Below, piece after piece: positions 1-7,688 of a stretch of DNA of 64,000 nt; the stretch's first letter is position 1; each line of letters starts with the position of its first letter. Source of the stretch: Geomonas paludis (GTDB taxonomy: Bacteria > Desulfobacterota > Desulfuromonadia > Geobacterales > Geobacteraceae). The notes under the pieces are model-generated. The model did not search any database. It had not been told where the DNA came from and saw only the letters and a program-made list of their open reading frames with translations. The stretch is taken from NCBI RefSeq assembly GCF_014193585.1, contig NZ_BLXY01000008.1:78148-142147 (forward strand), written 5' to 3'. The position numbers and the translations under genes were made by a program.

Positions 1-126
1 CTGCGCCACCGCTACTTCCAGCTCACCAGTTCCTGTCATTACAAGGGTTACCCGCACGGCTACGACATCGAGGTGAACCTGCCCATGCTGGAGATGATCC
101 TGGAAAAGGAACTGTCGGGTTATTGA
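1..126 (+). CDS. C-terminal end of an unidentified protein (cut by window edge)
   Basis: Reading frame 1 is open from the window edge and ends at TGA 124-126, giving 41 residues that start LRHRYFQLTSS and end ILEKELSGY. Codon use is like the neighbouring genes (G/C in third positions). No motif can be recognised in this short tail. The gene lies in the same orientation as the glycan genes that follow, so it may belong to the same island, but its function cannot be read from this fragment. Confidence 0.6.
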   Translation: MRHRYFQLTSSCHYKGYPHGYDIEVNLPMLEMILEKELSGY

Positions 127-324
127 CTCCGGTCGCGGCAGGCATATTTCAAAAATTTGACCACACTGCAAATCGCTGACGCCGCAACAGTTGCTCGCCG
201 CCATGGGCGCCGTCAAAACGTGTGCGAAATCAACGGCATCGCCTGCTCTCCTGAGCACGGGGCGCGACCGAAGCGGGAACTGCCCCCTGCCGCTGCCACC
301 CCGCTTGGGAAGAGGTGCCGGGGC
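127..324. other. Intergenic stretch without a recognised gene
   Basis: About 200 bases between the partial upstream gene and the sigma-54 promoter at 325. Short frames exist but have no ribosome binding site or family resemblance. No clear terminator with a T tract was seen. Confidence 0.5.
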
Positions 325-340
325 TGGCATGGCAGTTGCT
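325..340 (+). promoter_or_regulatory. Sigma-54 (RpoN) -24/-12 promoter
   Basis: TGGCATG-N4-TTGCT, an exact fit to the TGGCAYR-N4-TTGCW consensus with correct spacing. It lies about 85 bases before the ATG at 426 in a non-coding stretch, so it should drive the TPR/GT2 gene there. Sigma-54 promoters need an NtrC-type activator; in flagellar systems that is usually FlrC/FleR-like, not seen here. Confidence 0.85.
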
Positions 341-425
341 TCACTCACCCCTGTTTACCCCGTGCCTTCGATCACCTCCCCGACACGGGTACCCGCAGTC
401 CATAAAACCCGAAATGGAGAATTTC

Positions 426-2252
426 ATGAGCCAGTTAGTCACCCGCCCCAGCGGCGCGATCGCCGTCATGGAGAATGGACCGCTTGTTTCCGCCATAGTC
501 GTGACCCGGGATCGGGAAGCGCACCTCAGGGAATGCCTCTCCGAGCTGATGGAGCAGACGGTCGCCAGCAGGATGGAGGTCATCGTCGTCGATGCCGGCT
601 CGACGCAGTGCGAGTGGGCTGTGGTGGCGGACCTGCAACAGCGTTACGCCAACCTGGCCGCGCTGAAGCTTCCTTGCGGGGCGGCGGCACGCGGGGTCAA
701 CATGGCCCTCAAGATGGCTTCCGGAAGATACCTGACCATCCTCGAGGTCACCGACCGCCTCAGGCGAGACGCTTACGAGCAGCTGACCGCGGCCCTGGAG
801 CAAAACGCCACCGCCATGGTTGCATACGGCGACACCTGCTTTACCGCTATCGCCCACGAGACCTTCGCCAGCCACACCAGTTACGGCAAGGTAATCTGGC
901 CTGACTACACCCCGCAGCAACTCTCCCAGCTCTCGGAGGTCGCCCCTCACCTGCTCTGGCGCCGGGAGGTGCACGACAGCGTCGGTCATCTGCCCGAAGG
1001 CTACCCGAACCACGGCCTGCGCGAGTTCCTGCTCAACGTGGTGCAGCGCTTCCGCATCCAGCACATCGCTGAATTCACCGGCCTCAAGCTGATCGCCGCC
1101 GTCCCGCAATCGGCGCCGCAACAGGCCCCGCAGCCGGTGGAGGTACAGAGCGCCCCTGCCGCGGCGGCGCAGCCGGTTCCGACCCCGATGCAGAGCGAGC
1201 CGTCCCCCATGGCAATGCCGGAGCGTGCTGCCTTGCCGAGCGCCGAAGACGCCTACGCGGCCCTGCGCCCGCAACTCTCCGGCGACGACCTGGGGCAGGC
1301 AGCGGCAGCGCTGCGTCAGCACCTGGCCAACTATCCCGACCATGCCGTGGCCCACAACGATCTCGCCGCCGTGAGCTACCAGATGGGGGACACCGACCAG
1401 GCCCTGGCGCACTACCGCGAGGCGGTGGCCCTGGAGCCGGACGAGGACGTCTACCTGAAGAACCTGGCCGATCTCCTCTACGTCGAGAAGGGGCAGACCG
1501 ACGAGGCGATCAACATCTACCTGAAACTGCTCGAGAGGGCACCGCGCGACGTGGAGACCCTGCTCAACCTCGGCATCATCTGCGAGGGGGTCGGGCAGCC
1601 GGACGCCGCCGAGTCGTTCCTGCAAAGGGCGCTCGAGATCGAACCGGCCAACATGGCGGTGCGCGAGCGGCTCTCCGAACTGAGGCAAAACGCTTCCCCA
1701 GCGCCCGCACCGACGGCAGCGACCGCGCCGGCGGCACCGGAGACAGCCACAACACCGGCGGCAGCCGCCGCGGAGGAGGACGATTTGACAGCTGAAGACC
1801 ACTACCTGAAATCGCAGGAACTGGTGAACCGTGGTGACCTGGCCGGGGCCGAGCAGATGTTGCAAGGGATCGTGGCGCTGTATCCGGATTTCGCGCCGGC
1901 CTACAACGACCTCGCCGTGCTCGCCTACCAAAACGGCGACAAGGACACCGCCCGCCGCAACTACGAGAAGGCGGCTGCGCTGGCTCCGGGCAACAGCACC
2001 TTCCAGAAGAACCTCGCCGACTTCTATTTCGTCGAGGGGTACGACATTGACGGCGCCATCAACATCTACCTGGACCAGCTCAGGAAGGAGCCCCGCAACA
2101 TCGAGACCCTGATGAGTCTGGGCAAGATCTGCACCATTCTGGACCGCCCGGAGGAGGCCGAAACCTTCTACGGCAAGGTGATCCACCTGGAGCCCTGGAA
2201 CCGCGACGCCCGCGAGTGCCTGGACACCCTGAAGCAGGCAGCCAACTCCTAG
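426..2252 (+). CDS. GT2-like glycosyltransferase domain with two TPR blocks; DXD motif degenerate
   Basis: 608 residues. The ATG at 426 is chosen because GGAGA lies 7 bases before it and the sigma-54 promoter at 325-340 lies inside the longer frame from 315. Residues about 18-225 have a GT2 (GT-A) fold signature (SAIVVTRDREAHLRECL, then EVIVVDAGS). The metal-binding DXD/NxDD site of active paralogues is replaced by E107-V-T-D110, so catalysis is doubtful. An Ala/Pro-rich linker (about 226-272) leads to TPRs (about 272-420), a second Ala/Pro/Thr linker (about 421-454) and a second TPR block to the end. It resembles the first GT2 domain of the protein at 26689-30585. Probable role: scaffold or regulatory partner in flagellar glycan assembly (inference). 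Cytoplasmic; no signal peptide. Confidence 0.85.
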   Translation: MSQLVTRPSGAIAVMENGPLVSAIVVTRDREAHLRECLSELMEQTVASRMEVIVVDAGSTQCEWAVVADLQQRYANLAALKLPCGAAARGVNMALKMASGRYLTILEVTDRLRRDAYEQLTAALEQNATAMVAYGDTCFTAIAHETFASHTSYGKVIWPDYTPQQLSQLSEVAPHLLWRREVHDSVGHLPEGYPNHGLREFLLNVVQRFRIQHIAEFTGLKLIAAVPQSAPQQAPQPVEVQSAPAAAAQPVPTPMQSEPSPMAMPERAALPSAEDAYAALRPQLSGDDLGQAAAALRQHLANYPDHAVAHNDLAAVSYQMGDTDQALAHYREAVALEPDEDVYLKNLADLLYVEKGQTDEAINIYLKLLERAPRDVETLLNLGIICEGVGQPDAAESFLQRALEIEPANMAVRERLSELRQNASPAPAPTAATAPAAPETATTPAAAAAEEDDLTAEDHYLKSQELVNRGDLAGAEQMLQGIVALYPDFAPAYNDLAVLAYQNGDKDTARRNYEKAAALAPGNSTFQKNLADFYFVEGYDIDGAINIYLDQLRKEPRNIETLMSLGKICTILDRPEEAETFYGKVIHLEPWNRDARECLDTLKQAANS

Positions 2253-2283
2253 AGAGGCAGGCGCGCCGACGAAACGACAAAAG

Positions 2284-2317
2284 CGCCCGGTCGGCCTGAA
2301 CCGCAACCGGGCGTTTT
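2284..2317 (+). terminator. Rho-independent terminator
   Basis: CGCCCGGT (2284-2291) pairs with ACCGGGCG (2306-2313), followed directly by TTTT. It sits 31 bases after the stop of the TPR/GT2 gene and separates it from the FliA-promoted gene downstream. Confidence 0.85.
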
Positions 2318-2339
2318 CGTTAGGCAATACAGTTTTCAC

Positions 2340-2366
2340 TAAAGTTTCAGCGCCGGATGCCGATAC
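2340..2366 (+). promoter_or_regulatory. FliA (sigma-28) promoter
   Basis: TAAAGTTT at 2340-2347, an 11-base spacer, then GCCGATAC at 2359-2366. This is 15 of 16 matches to the enterobacterial consensus TAAAGTTT-N11-GCCGATAA. It lies just after a terminator and 37 bases before the ATG at 2404. Confidence 0.92.
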
Positions 2367-2403
2367 GACAGGCGGCTAATGAGTATCTAGCGCGGAGGAT
2401 GTT

Positions 2404-3624
2404 ATGGCTACCCAGAAGACCGCCTGGGATTACCTGGGCGACATGTTCGACACGCTGACCTCGCAGGACAGCATGAAGGCCCAGGCGGCGACCAACGCCA
2501 TGGCCAGCGGCGCCGGGTTCTTCCAGAAGAAGGACTACGCCCGCGCCGCCAGCGAGTTCAAGCGCGCCGTCTCTCTCGACCCGACCAACGCGCAGTCGTA
2601 CAACTATCTGGCCAACGCCTACCTGGCGCAGAAGAAGTACGACGACGCCATCAAGACCTACAAGACCTCCCTCACCATCGACCCGACCCAGGACTCGGTG
2701 CACACCAACCTGGGCAATCTCTACCTGCAGCAGAAGAAGTACAACCTGGCCGAGAAGGAGTTCAAGGACGCCGCCCGCCTCAACCCGACCGACACCCTGG
2801 CGCCCTATACGCTGGGACAGCTCTATGTCCAGACCGGACGCTACGGCGAGGCGGAGACGCAGTTCAAGAAGGTCGCCAAGATGGCGCCCAACGACCCCAA
2901 CCCCTACTACAGCCTGGGCGCGACCTACAACAAGGAAGGAAAATACGCCGAAGCGGTCAAGCAGCTCACCCAGGCGGTGAAGCTGCGTCCCAAGATGGAG
3001 GCGGCCCACTTCGAACTGGGCGTCGCCTACGCCGCGCTGGGCGACAGCACCAATGCGCAGAAGGAAGTGGACACCTTGACCAGGCTCAACTCGACCCAGG
3101 GTGCGCTGCTGGAAAGGACCATAGCCCGCCCCAAGATGGTTGCGGGAGGAGGCGGCGAACTGGACACCTTCTTGCCGATCTTGCAGAAACCGCAAGACCC
3201 GCCAGTGGTGGGCTACGACCCCTACCAGCTCATGTTGCTGGACGTCGTCAACCTCTCGACCCCCAACGCGTCCAAGGTCTTCACCCAGACCTTCTACTTC
3301 GACTCGAAGATGGACCCCAAATCGGTGCAGGACGTGAACAACTGGACCATCACCAAGGCAAGCGGCGGGGCGGCGGGTTACTACAACAACCTCCTGCCGG
3401 TACTCCCCACCGAAGCGTATATCCCTCAAAACCCGATGACCGTGAGCTACGATGCTGACAAACAGTCCGCTACGGTCACCTTCATACTCAGCCAGAACGA
3501 CACCAATAACGCCACCATCGACTCCGCCCACATGGTCTTCAAATTTTCAGGGAAGGACGTGACGGGAAAGACTATCGACCCGACTGCGGACGAGTGGGAT
3601 TACGCCGCTTCCGCCCCCTTCTAA
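2404..3624 (+). CDS. TPR protein with C-terminal Ig-like domain, FliA-controlled
   Basis: 406 residues; the ATG at 2404 follows GGAGG with good spacing. Residues about 35-235 hold six TPR units (repeating the pattern A..EF..A..L.P and LG.LY.Q..KY..AE). Residues about 255-406 look like a beta-sandwich: the phrase FDSKMDPKSVQDVNNWTI resembles SbsA-type Ig-like domains (FS.PMD..SV...NYTI). There is no signal peptide or membrane segment. The gene is monocistronic, bounded by terminators, and has a near-perfect FliA promoter, so it is expressed as a late flagellar gene with flagellin and motAB. Its function is unknown. An export chaperone, a filament-associated protein leaving through the flagellar export gate, or a scaffold for flagellin glycosylation are all possible. 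Confidence 0.85.
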   Translation: MATQKTAWDYLGDMFDTLTSQDSMKAQAATNAMASGAGFFQKKDYARAASEFKRAVSLDPTNAQSYNYLANAYLAQKKYDDAIKTYKTSLTIDPTQDSVHTNLGNLYLQQKKYNLAEKEFKDAARLNPTDTLAPYTLGQLYVQTGRYGEAETQFKKVAKMAPNDPNPYYSLGATYNKEGKYAEAVKQLTQAVKLRPKMEAAHFELGVAYAALGDSTNAQKEVDTLTRLNSTQGALLERTIARPKMVAGGGGELDTFLPILQKPQDPPVVGYDPYQLMLLDVVNLSTPNASKVFTQTFYFDSKMDPKSVQDVNNWTITKASGGAAGYYNNLLPVLPTEAYIPQNPMTVSYDADKQSATVTFILSQNDTNNATIDSAHMVFKFSGKDVTGKTIDPTADEWDYAASAPF

Positions 3625-3650
3625 GTCGTGATTCAGTACAGCCAGCCACG

Positions 3651-3681
3651 AGGCGTCCGTCCCTGACGGGCGCCTTTTCAT
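3651..3681 (+). terminator. Rho-independent terminator
   Basis: AGGCGTCCGTC (3651-3661) pairs with GACGGGCGCCT (3665-3675) with one G-T pair and a 3-base loop, followed by TTTT and a second T run. It terminates the TPR/Ig gene 27 bases after its stop. Confidence 0.88.
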
Positions 3682-3810
3682 TTTTGATCTCGTTCCCAAG
3701 GTCCACCTTTGGAACGCAAAGCCTCTCAGAAGTTCCAACTTCCCTCGGATGCAAAGCTGGAGCTTTGCTCATATGGGGTTCCCAAGCTGGAGCTTGGGAA
3801 CCAGGAAAAA
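3682..3810. repeat. Composite palindromic repeat, copy A
   Basis: About 125 bases made of successive perfect or near-perfect hairpins: 3692-3715 (GTTCCCAAGGT and its complement), 3751-3768 (GCAAAGCT/AGCTTTGC) and 3777-3802 (GGTTCCCAAGCT and its complement). The whole unit recurs in inverted orientation at 22773-22899, with roughly 90% identity by eye. It has no coding potential. Confidence 0.9.
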
Positions 3811-3870
3811 CCCTGCCCCAACCGTGTCTCCACCGTATCTCCACCGTGCCCCAACCTCCATGGCAAACCA

Positions 3871-3886
3871 TGGCATGTTAACTGCA
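3871..3886 (+). promoter_or_regulatory. Possible sigma-54 promoter
   Basis: TGGCATG-N4-CTGCA: a good -24 element and a -12 element with one mismatch, spacing correct, 67 bases before the ATG at 3953. It is weaker than the sites at 325 and 6861. Confidence 0.5.
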
Positions 3887-3952
3887 GTCTTTTGAGGGCC
3901 GACTACGGCCAAGACCTGCAGCATCAGCGCCACCAGCAGCACGAGGACAGGA

Positions 3953-6766
3953 ATGCAAGGCATCACCATAGTTACCCCCTCTCTGAACCAGGCCACCTAC
4001 CTGGAGCAGTGCATAGATTCCATCCTGAGCCAGAACTACCCCGACCTGGAATACATCATCATGGACGGCGGCAGCACCGACGGCTCCGTCAATATCATCA
4101 GGAAGTACGAGAAGTACCTCGCCTACTGGCAGAGCGCGCCCGACGGCGGCCACTACCAGGCCCTCAACGCCGGGTTCCAGCACGGCACCAAGTCCGTGAT
4201 GGGATGGCTCAACGCCGACGACATGCTGCACAAAGGCGGGCTGGCCGTGATCGGTGAGGTGTTCGAGAAGCTGCCGCACGTCGAGTTTCTGACCGGCAGG
4301 CGGGTGGGGTTCGACGGCGACGGCAAGCTGCACCCGTTCGAGTTCATGACCCAGACCTGGTGCCACGACCAGATGCTGAACGAGGAAGTCGTCTTGAAGT
4401 ACTGCCTGCTCGTGATGCAGGAGGGAACCTATTGGCGCAGGAAGCTCTGGGAGCAGGCCGGCGGCGGCCTCAACGCCGGGTACAAACTCGCCGCCGATTT
4501 CGAGCTCTGGATGCGGCTGAGCCGCCTTGCCCCCCTGTACTCGGTGGACGCTCTCACCGGCGGCTTCAGACTCTACAGCATGAACCAGCGCTGCAACAAG
4601 CACCGCGACCAGTACCTGGCGGAGTGTAAAGCGGTCATCGACCGCGAGCGTGAACTGCGGCTCCCTGCCGCGCCGCACCGCTCCAGCGCCCCTCCCCTGA
4701 TCCGTTACCCCCTGCGCGATTTCTCCCCGCCGACCGTGATCGTGCCCCGCGAGGTGCCGCGCCTTACCATCGTGACCCCCTCCTACAACCAGGCCGAGTA
4801 CCTGGAGGAGTGCCTCGATTCGGTGCTGAGCCAGGGCTACCCCAACCTCGAGTACATCGTCATGGACGGCGGCAGCAGCGACGGCTCCGTTGAGATCATC
4901 AAGAAATACGAGAAGCATCTCTCCTACTGGCAGAGCCGCCCGGACGGGGGGCACTACGCCGCGGTCAACGAGGGGTTCCGCCGGGCAACCGGAGAGGTGC
5001 TGGCCTGGATCAACTCGGACGACAAGTACCACCCCGGCGCGCTGCACCTGGTCGGCGACGCCTTCCTGGGCTGCCCCGAGGTCGAGTGGCTCACCGGAAG
5101 CCCCACGCTCTGGGACAGCGACGGCAAGGCGGCCGGCTTTTCCTCGGAGCCGCCGGCCTGGTGCCGCGAGAAATACCTGCGCGGCGAGGTGAACGCACCT
5201 TTCATCCAGCAGGAGTCCACCTTCTGGCGCCGCAGCCTGTGGGAGAAGGTGGGAGGGCTCGATGCCGCTTTTGCCCTTGCCGGCGACCTGGAGCTGTGGG
5301 CCCGTTTTTTCCGCCACGCACGGCTGTACACGCTGCATGCGCCGCTGGGGGGGTTCCGCAGCCGCCCGGGGGAGGGGCAGCGCTCGGAGGCCCACCTGGA
5401 GAGCTACAACCGGGAGGCCGAGCGGGTCGTGATCCGGGAGCGGGAGCTCTACAGAACGCAAGGGGGCCAGCATTTGGAGCCCGCTCCGCCGCCCCTGCAG
5501 GTGGCCGAGGTGGTGCGCCGCACCGAAAGCCGCATCACCCCCGAAAACTTCGGCTTCTTCACCTATTCCCGCCGCCTGCATTTCCCCTGGTTCGAGAAGA
5601 ACGCGGCAGGTCTCCCCGGGAGCAACCGCCCCTCCGACTGCGACCTCAAGCGCTACCAGGAGTTGCTGATCTGCTCCTTCATCAGGGACAACGTCCCCAA
5701 GGGTGCCAGAATCCTCGGCTTCGGCAGCCGGACTTCGGGAGTAGTACGGGCCCTGGAGCAGGAGTACGAGATGTGGAACCTGGATCGGCTGCAGACCGAC
5801 AGCGCGGACTTGTTGCAGCGGCCGGTGTACGGAGTCCGGCTGGTTGAAGGGGAGATCGGCGGCTTCAGCGAGCTCCTCCCCGGAGGCTACTTCGACTTCA
5901 TGTACAGCGTCGGGGACTGCGGTGAGCTGCAGCATACCGAGGATGGCTGCCGCAGCATCGCAACCGACGTGGAGCGGATGCTGAAGCCCGGGGCGATGGC
6001 GCTGTACTCTTTCCGGGTGGTCGCCCGCGGCGACAGCTTCACGACTCCTCCGCTTATGAGCCATTTGCGCCGCGAGGGAACCCCGCTCAACCACCCCGCC
6101 CCCCTGGAGCAGGTCCCCATCGACCCCTTCACCTTCGCCGTGTCCCAGCCGACATCGGCAGCCGGCGTAATAGAGCGGGAGTTCTCCTACAACCTGCTCT
6201 GCCGCAAGGCCCCAGCCGCCTCCGCAGCCCAAGTTCCGGAGGCGGCCCCGCAGCCGGCTACGGTAGAACCGCCACGGGGGATTCGTGTCGGCCCTCATGC
6301 CGTAGAATGCTGGCTTAAAGGGTGCCGCAGGGCTGGGGGTGATCTGGTCGAATATGGCGAGGACCTGTCGGGACTATCGGACGGTTCACTGGACGAAATC
6401 TACGTCTCGAGCCTCCCCGGCCCCGGCTATAGCCAGGAAAAGCATCTGACCCTACTGAGGGAATGGAAGCGCGTCCTGAAGCCCCTGGGGACCCTGTACA
6501 TCACCTCCCTCGACCTCGGTGCGCTGGCCGGGCTTTTCCAGGAGGCAGACGGGCTGGACGCCGAAGCGCGCTTTTCGCTGTGGCAGCTGATCTGCGGCCA
6601 AGACGAGGGGGCCATCAGTGAAGACCTGCTGTCCCGCCTGCTCGGGGAGGCGGGGTTCGGGCTGATTCGCCGGGTGGACTCCTTCCATTTCTGCCCGGGG
6701 CTTTCCATCAGGACCTTCCGGGACCGTTCCATCGCCCTCAACATCGTTGCGCGCCGGCTCGGCTGA
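3953..6766 (+). CDS. Bifunctional GT2-GT2 glycosyltransferase with C-terminal methyltransferase-like domains
   Basis: 937 residues; the ATG at 3953 follows GAGGACAGG. Residues about 1-235 and 263-490 are two GT2 domains very similar to each other: ITIVTPS(L/Y)NQA, MDGGS(T/S)DGSV, then the metal-binding N(A/S)DD near residue 87 and again in the second copy. Both end with the hallmark FELWMR/LELWARF and GGFR phrases. Residues about 520-750 look like a class I methyltransferase (ILGFGSRTSGVVRAL as the cofactor loop, then VERMLKPGAMALYS). About 780-937 is a second methyltransferase-like half domain without an obvious glycine-rich loop. Two consecutive sugar additions plus methylation or capping are plausible. 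Cytoplasmic. It precedes the nonulosonate operon and shares its GT2 subtype with the gene at 24611. Confidence 0.88.
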   Translation: MQGITIVTPSLNQATYLEQCIDSILSQNYPDLEYIIMDGGSTDGSVNIIRKYEKYLAYWQSAPDGGHYQALNAGFQHGTKSVMGWLNADDMLHKGGLAVIGEVFEKLPHVEFLTGRRVGFDGDGKLHPFEFMTQTWCHDQMLNEEVVLKYCLLVMQEGTYWRRKLWEQAGGGLNAGYKLAADFELWMRLSRLAPLYSVDALTGGFRLYSMNQRCNKHRDQYLAECKAVIDRERELRLPAAPHRSSAPPLIRYPLRDFSPPTVIVPREVPRLTIVTPSYNQAEYLEECLDSVLSQGYPNLEYIVMDGGSSDGSVEIIKKYEKHLSYWQSRPDGGHYAAVNEGFRRATGEVLAWINSDDKYHPGALHLVGDAFLGCPEVEWLTGSPTLWDSDGKAAGFSSEPPAWCREKYLRGEVNAPFIQQESTFWRRSLWEKVGGLDAAFALAGDLELWARFFRHARLYTLHAPLGGFRSRPGEGQRSEAHLESYNREAERVVIRERELYRTQGGQHLEPAPPPLQVAEVVRRTESRITPENFGFFTYSRRLHFPWFEKNAAGLPGSNRPSDCDLKRYQELLICSFIRDNVPKGARILGFGSRTSGVVRALEQEYEMWNLDRLQTDSADLLQRPVYGVRLVEGEIGGFSELLPGGYFDFMYSVGDCGELQHTEDGCRSIATDVERMLKPGAMALYSFRVVARGDSFTTPPLMSHLRREGTPLNHPAPLEQVPIDPFTFAVSQPTSAAGVIEREFSYNLLCRKAPAASAAQVPEAAPQPATVEPPRGIRVGPHAVECWLKGCRRAGGDLVEYGEDLSGLSDGSLDEIYVSSLPGPGYSQEKHLTLLREWKRVLKPLGTLYITSLDLGALAGLFQEADGLDAEARFSLWQLICGQDEGAISEDLLSRLLGEAGFGLIRRVDSFHFCPGLSIRTFRDRSIALNIVARRLG

Positions 6767-6860
6767 GTCCGGCGCGGCAGCCCGGTCAACTTTTTGACCC
6801 GCCGCAACCCGCCAGGAAAAAGCCTTCTAGAATCCACCCCTTACCCCCGCCGGCCGCTAC

Positions 6861-6876
6861 TGGCACGCCAGTTGCA
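6861..6876 (+). promoter_or_regulatory. Sigma-54 (RpoN) promoter of the nonulosonate operon
   Basis: TGGCACG-N4-TTGCA, an exact consensus match, in the 206-base gap before neuA and 97 bases ahead of its start. It probably drives the closely packed genes from 6973 onward. Confidence 0.92.
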
Positions 6877-6972
6877 AAATTCCGTTAGCCGGTCCCAGAC
6901 CCGGACAAGTCGTCTGCCGGGGGGGGTGAATTCCCTCTCCGGAGTCAAATTAACGACAGGAAGGAGAGCCAC

Positions 6973-7686
6973 TTGGCAGTCAGCGACATCCTGGCCCTGA
7001 TCACCGCCCGCGGAGGCTCCAAGGGAGTCCCCCGCAAGAACGTTCGCCCCCTGGCGGGGAAGCCGCTGTTGGCTTGGAGCGCGGCGGCAGCCCTCAACGC
7101 GCAGACCCCCCTCAAGCTGGTCCTTTCCACGGACGATCCCGAGATAGCCGCGGCAGGCAAGGCCGCCGGCGCCGAGGTCCCCTTCCTGCGCCCCGCGGAG
7201 CTTGCCAGCGACACGGCGTCCTCGGAGGCGGCGGTACGGCACACCCTGGAGTGGCTCGCCGATAACGAGGGGTACCGCCCGCGCCTCATTCTCCTTTTGC
7301 AACCGACCTCCCCGTTCCGCACCTCCGGTGACATCGACCGGGCGCTCGCCCTGCAGCGCGAGAAGGACGCCGACTCGGTGGTGAGCGTGACCGAGAACGA
7401 GCGGCCGCCGCAGTGGCTGAGAACCATCGACGAGCAGGGCTTGCTGCGTGAAGTCGGCTCCACCCCCTACATCACCAGGCGCCAGGAGAGCGACAAGCTG
7501 TACCGCTTCAACGGCGCCATCTACGTCATCAAGACCGAGGTATTGCTGGAGGAACGCACCTTCTACCCGAGAAACATGGTGCCCTACCTGATGCCCGCGG
7601 AGCGCTCGCTCGACATCGACAGCGAGCTCGACTTCCTGATCGCCGACCTGCTCATGACCCACCGGATGCAGGAGAAAAGAGGATAA
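6973..7686 (+). CDS. neuA: CMP-nonulosonic acid cytidylyltransferase (NeuA/LegF type)
   Basis: 237 residues. The start is TTG at 6973, with AAGGAGAG 5 bases upstream; no ATG fits the conserved N-terminus. The enzyme activates a nine-carbon keto-sugar acid with CTP to give the CMP-sugar. The family signature ITARGGSKGVPRKN is at residues 10-23. LLLQPTSPFR and the late LDIDSELDF are also typical of CMP-sialate/legionaminate synthetases and distinguish them from CMP-KDO synthetase. First gene of the run behind the sigma-54 promoter at 6861; neuB starts 2 bases after the stop. Whether the substrate is sialic, legionaminic or another acid cannot be fixed from this gene alone. Confidence 0.92.
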   Translation: MAVSDILALITARGGSKGVPRKNVRPLAGKPLLAWSAAAALNAQTPLKLVLSTDDPEIAAAGKAAGAEVPFLRPAELASDTASSEAAVRHTLEWLADNEGYRPRLILLLQPTSPFRTSGDIDRALALQREKDADSVVSVTENERPPQWLRTIDEQGLLREVGSTPYITRRQESDKLYRFNGAIYVIKTEVLLEERTFYPRNMVPYLMPAERSLDIDSELDFLIADLLMTHRMQEKRG

Positions 7687-7688
7687 GC

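Noticed and set aside
315..425. N-terminal extension of the first TPR/GT2 protein to ATG 315
   Set aside because: The sigma-54 promoter at 325-340 would lie inside the gene, and a proper ribosome site precedes ATG 426.
3878..6298. An 806-codon minus-strand frame opposite the double-GT2 gene, and similar long frames opposite 426-2252 and 26689-30585
   Set aside because: No family motifs or ribosome sites; the opposite strand encodes recognisable enzymes over the same bases.
6973..7686. CMP-KDO synthetase (KdsB)
   Set aside because: The ARGGSKGVPRKN motif and neuB/neuC neighbours fit CMP-sialate/legionaminate synthetases, not KdsB.
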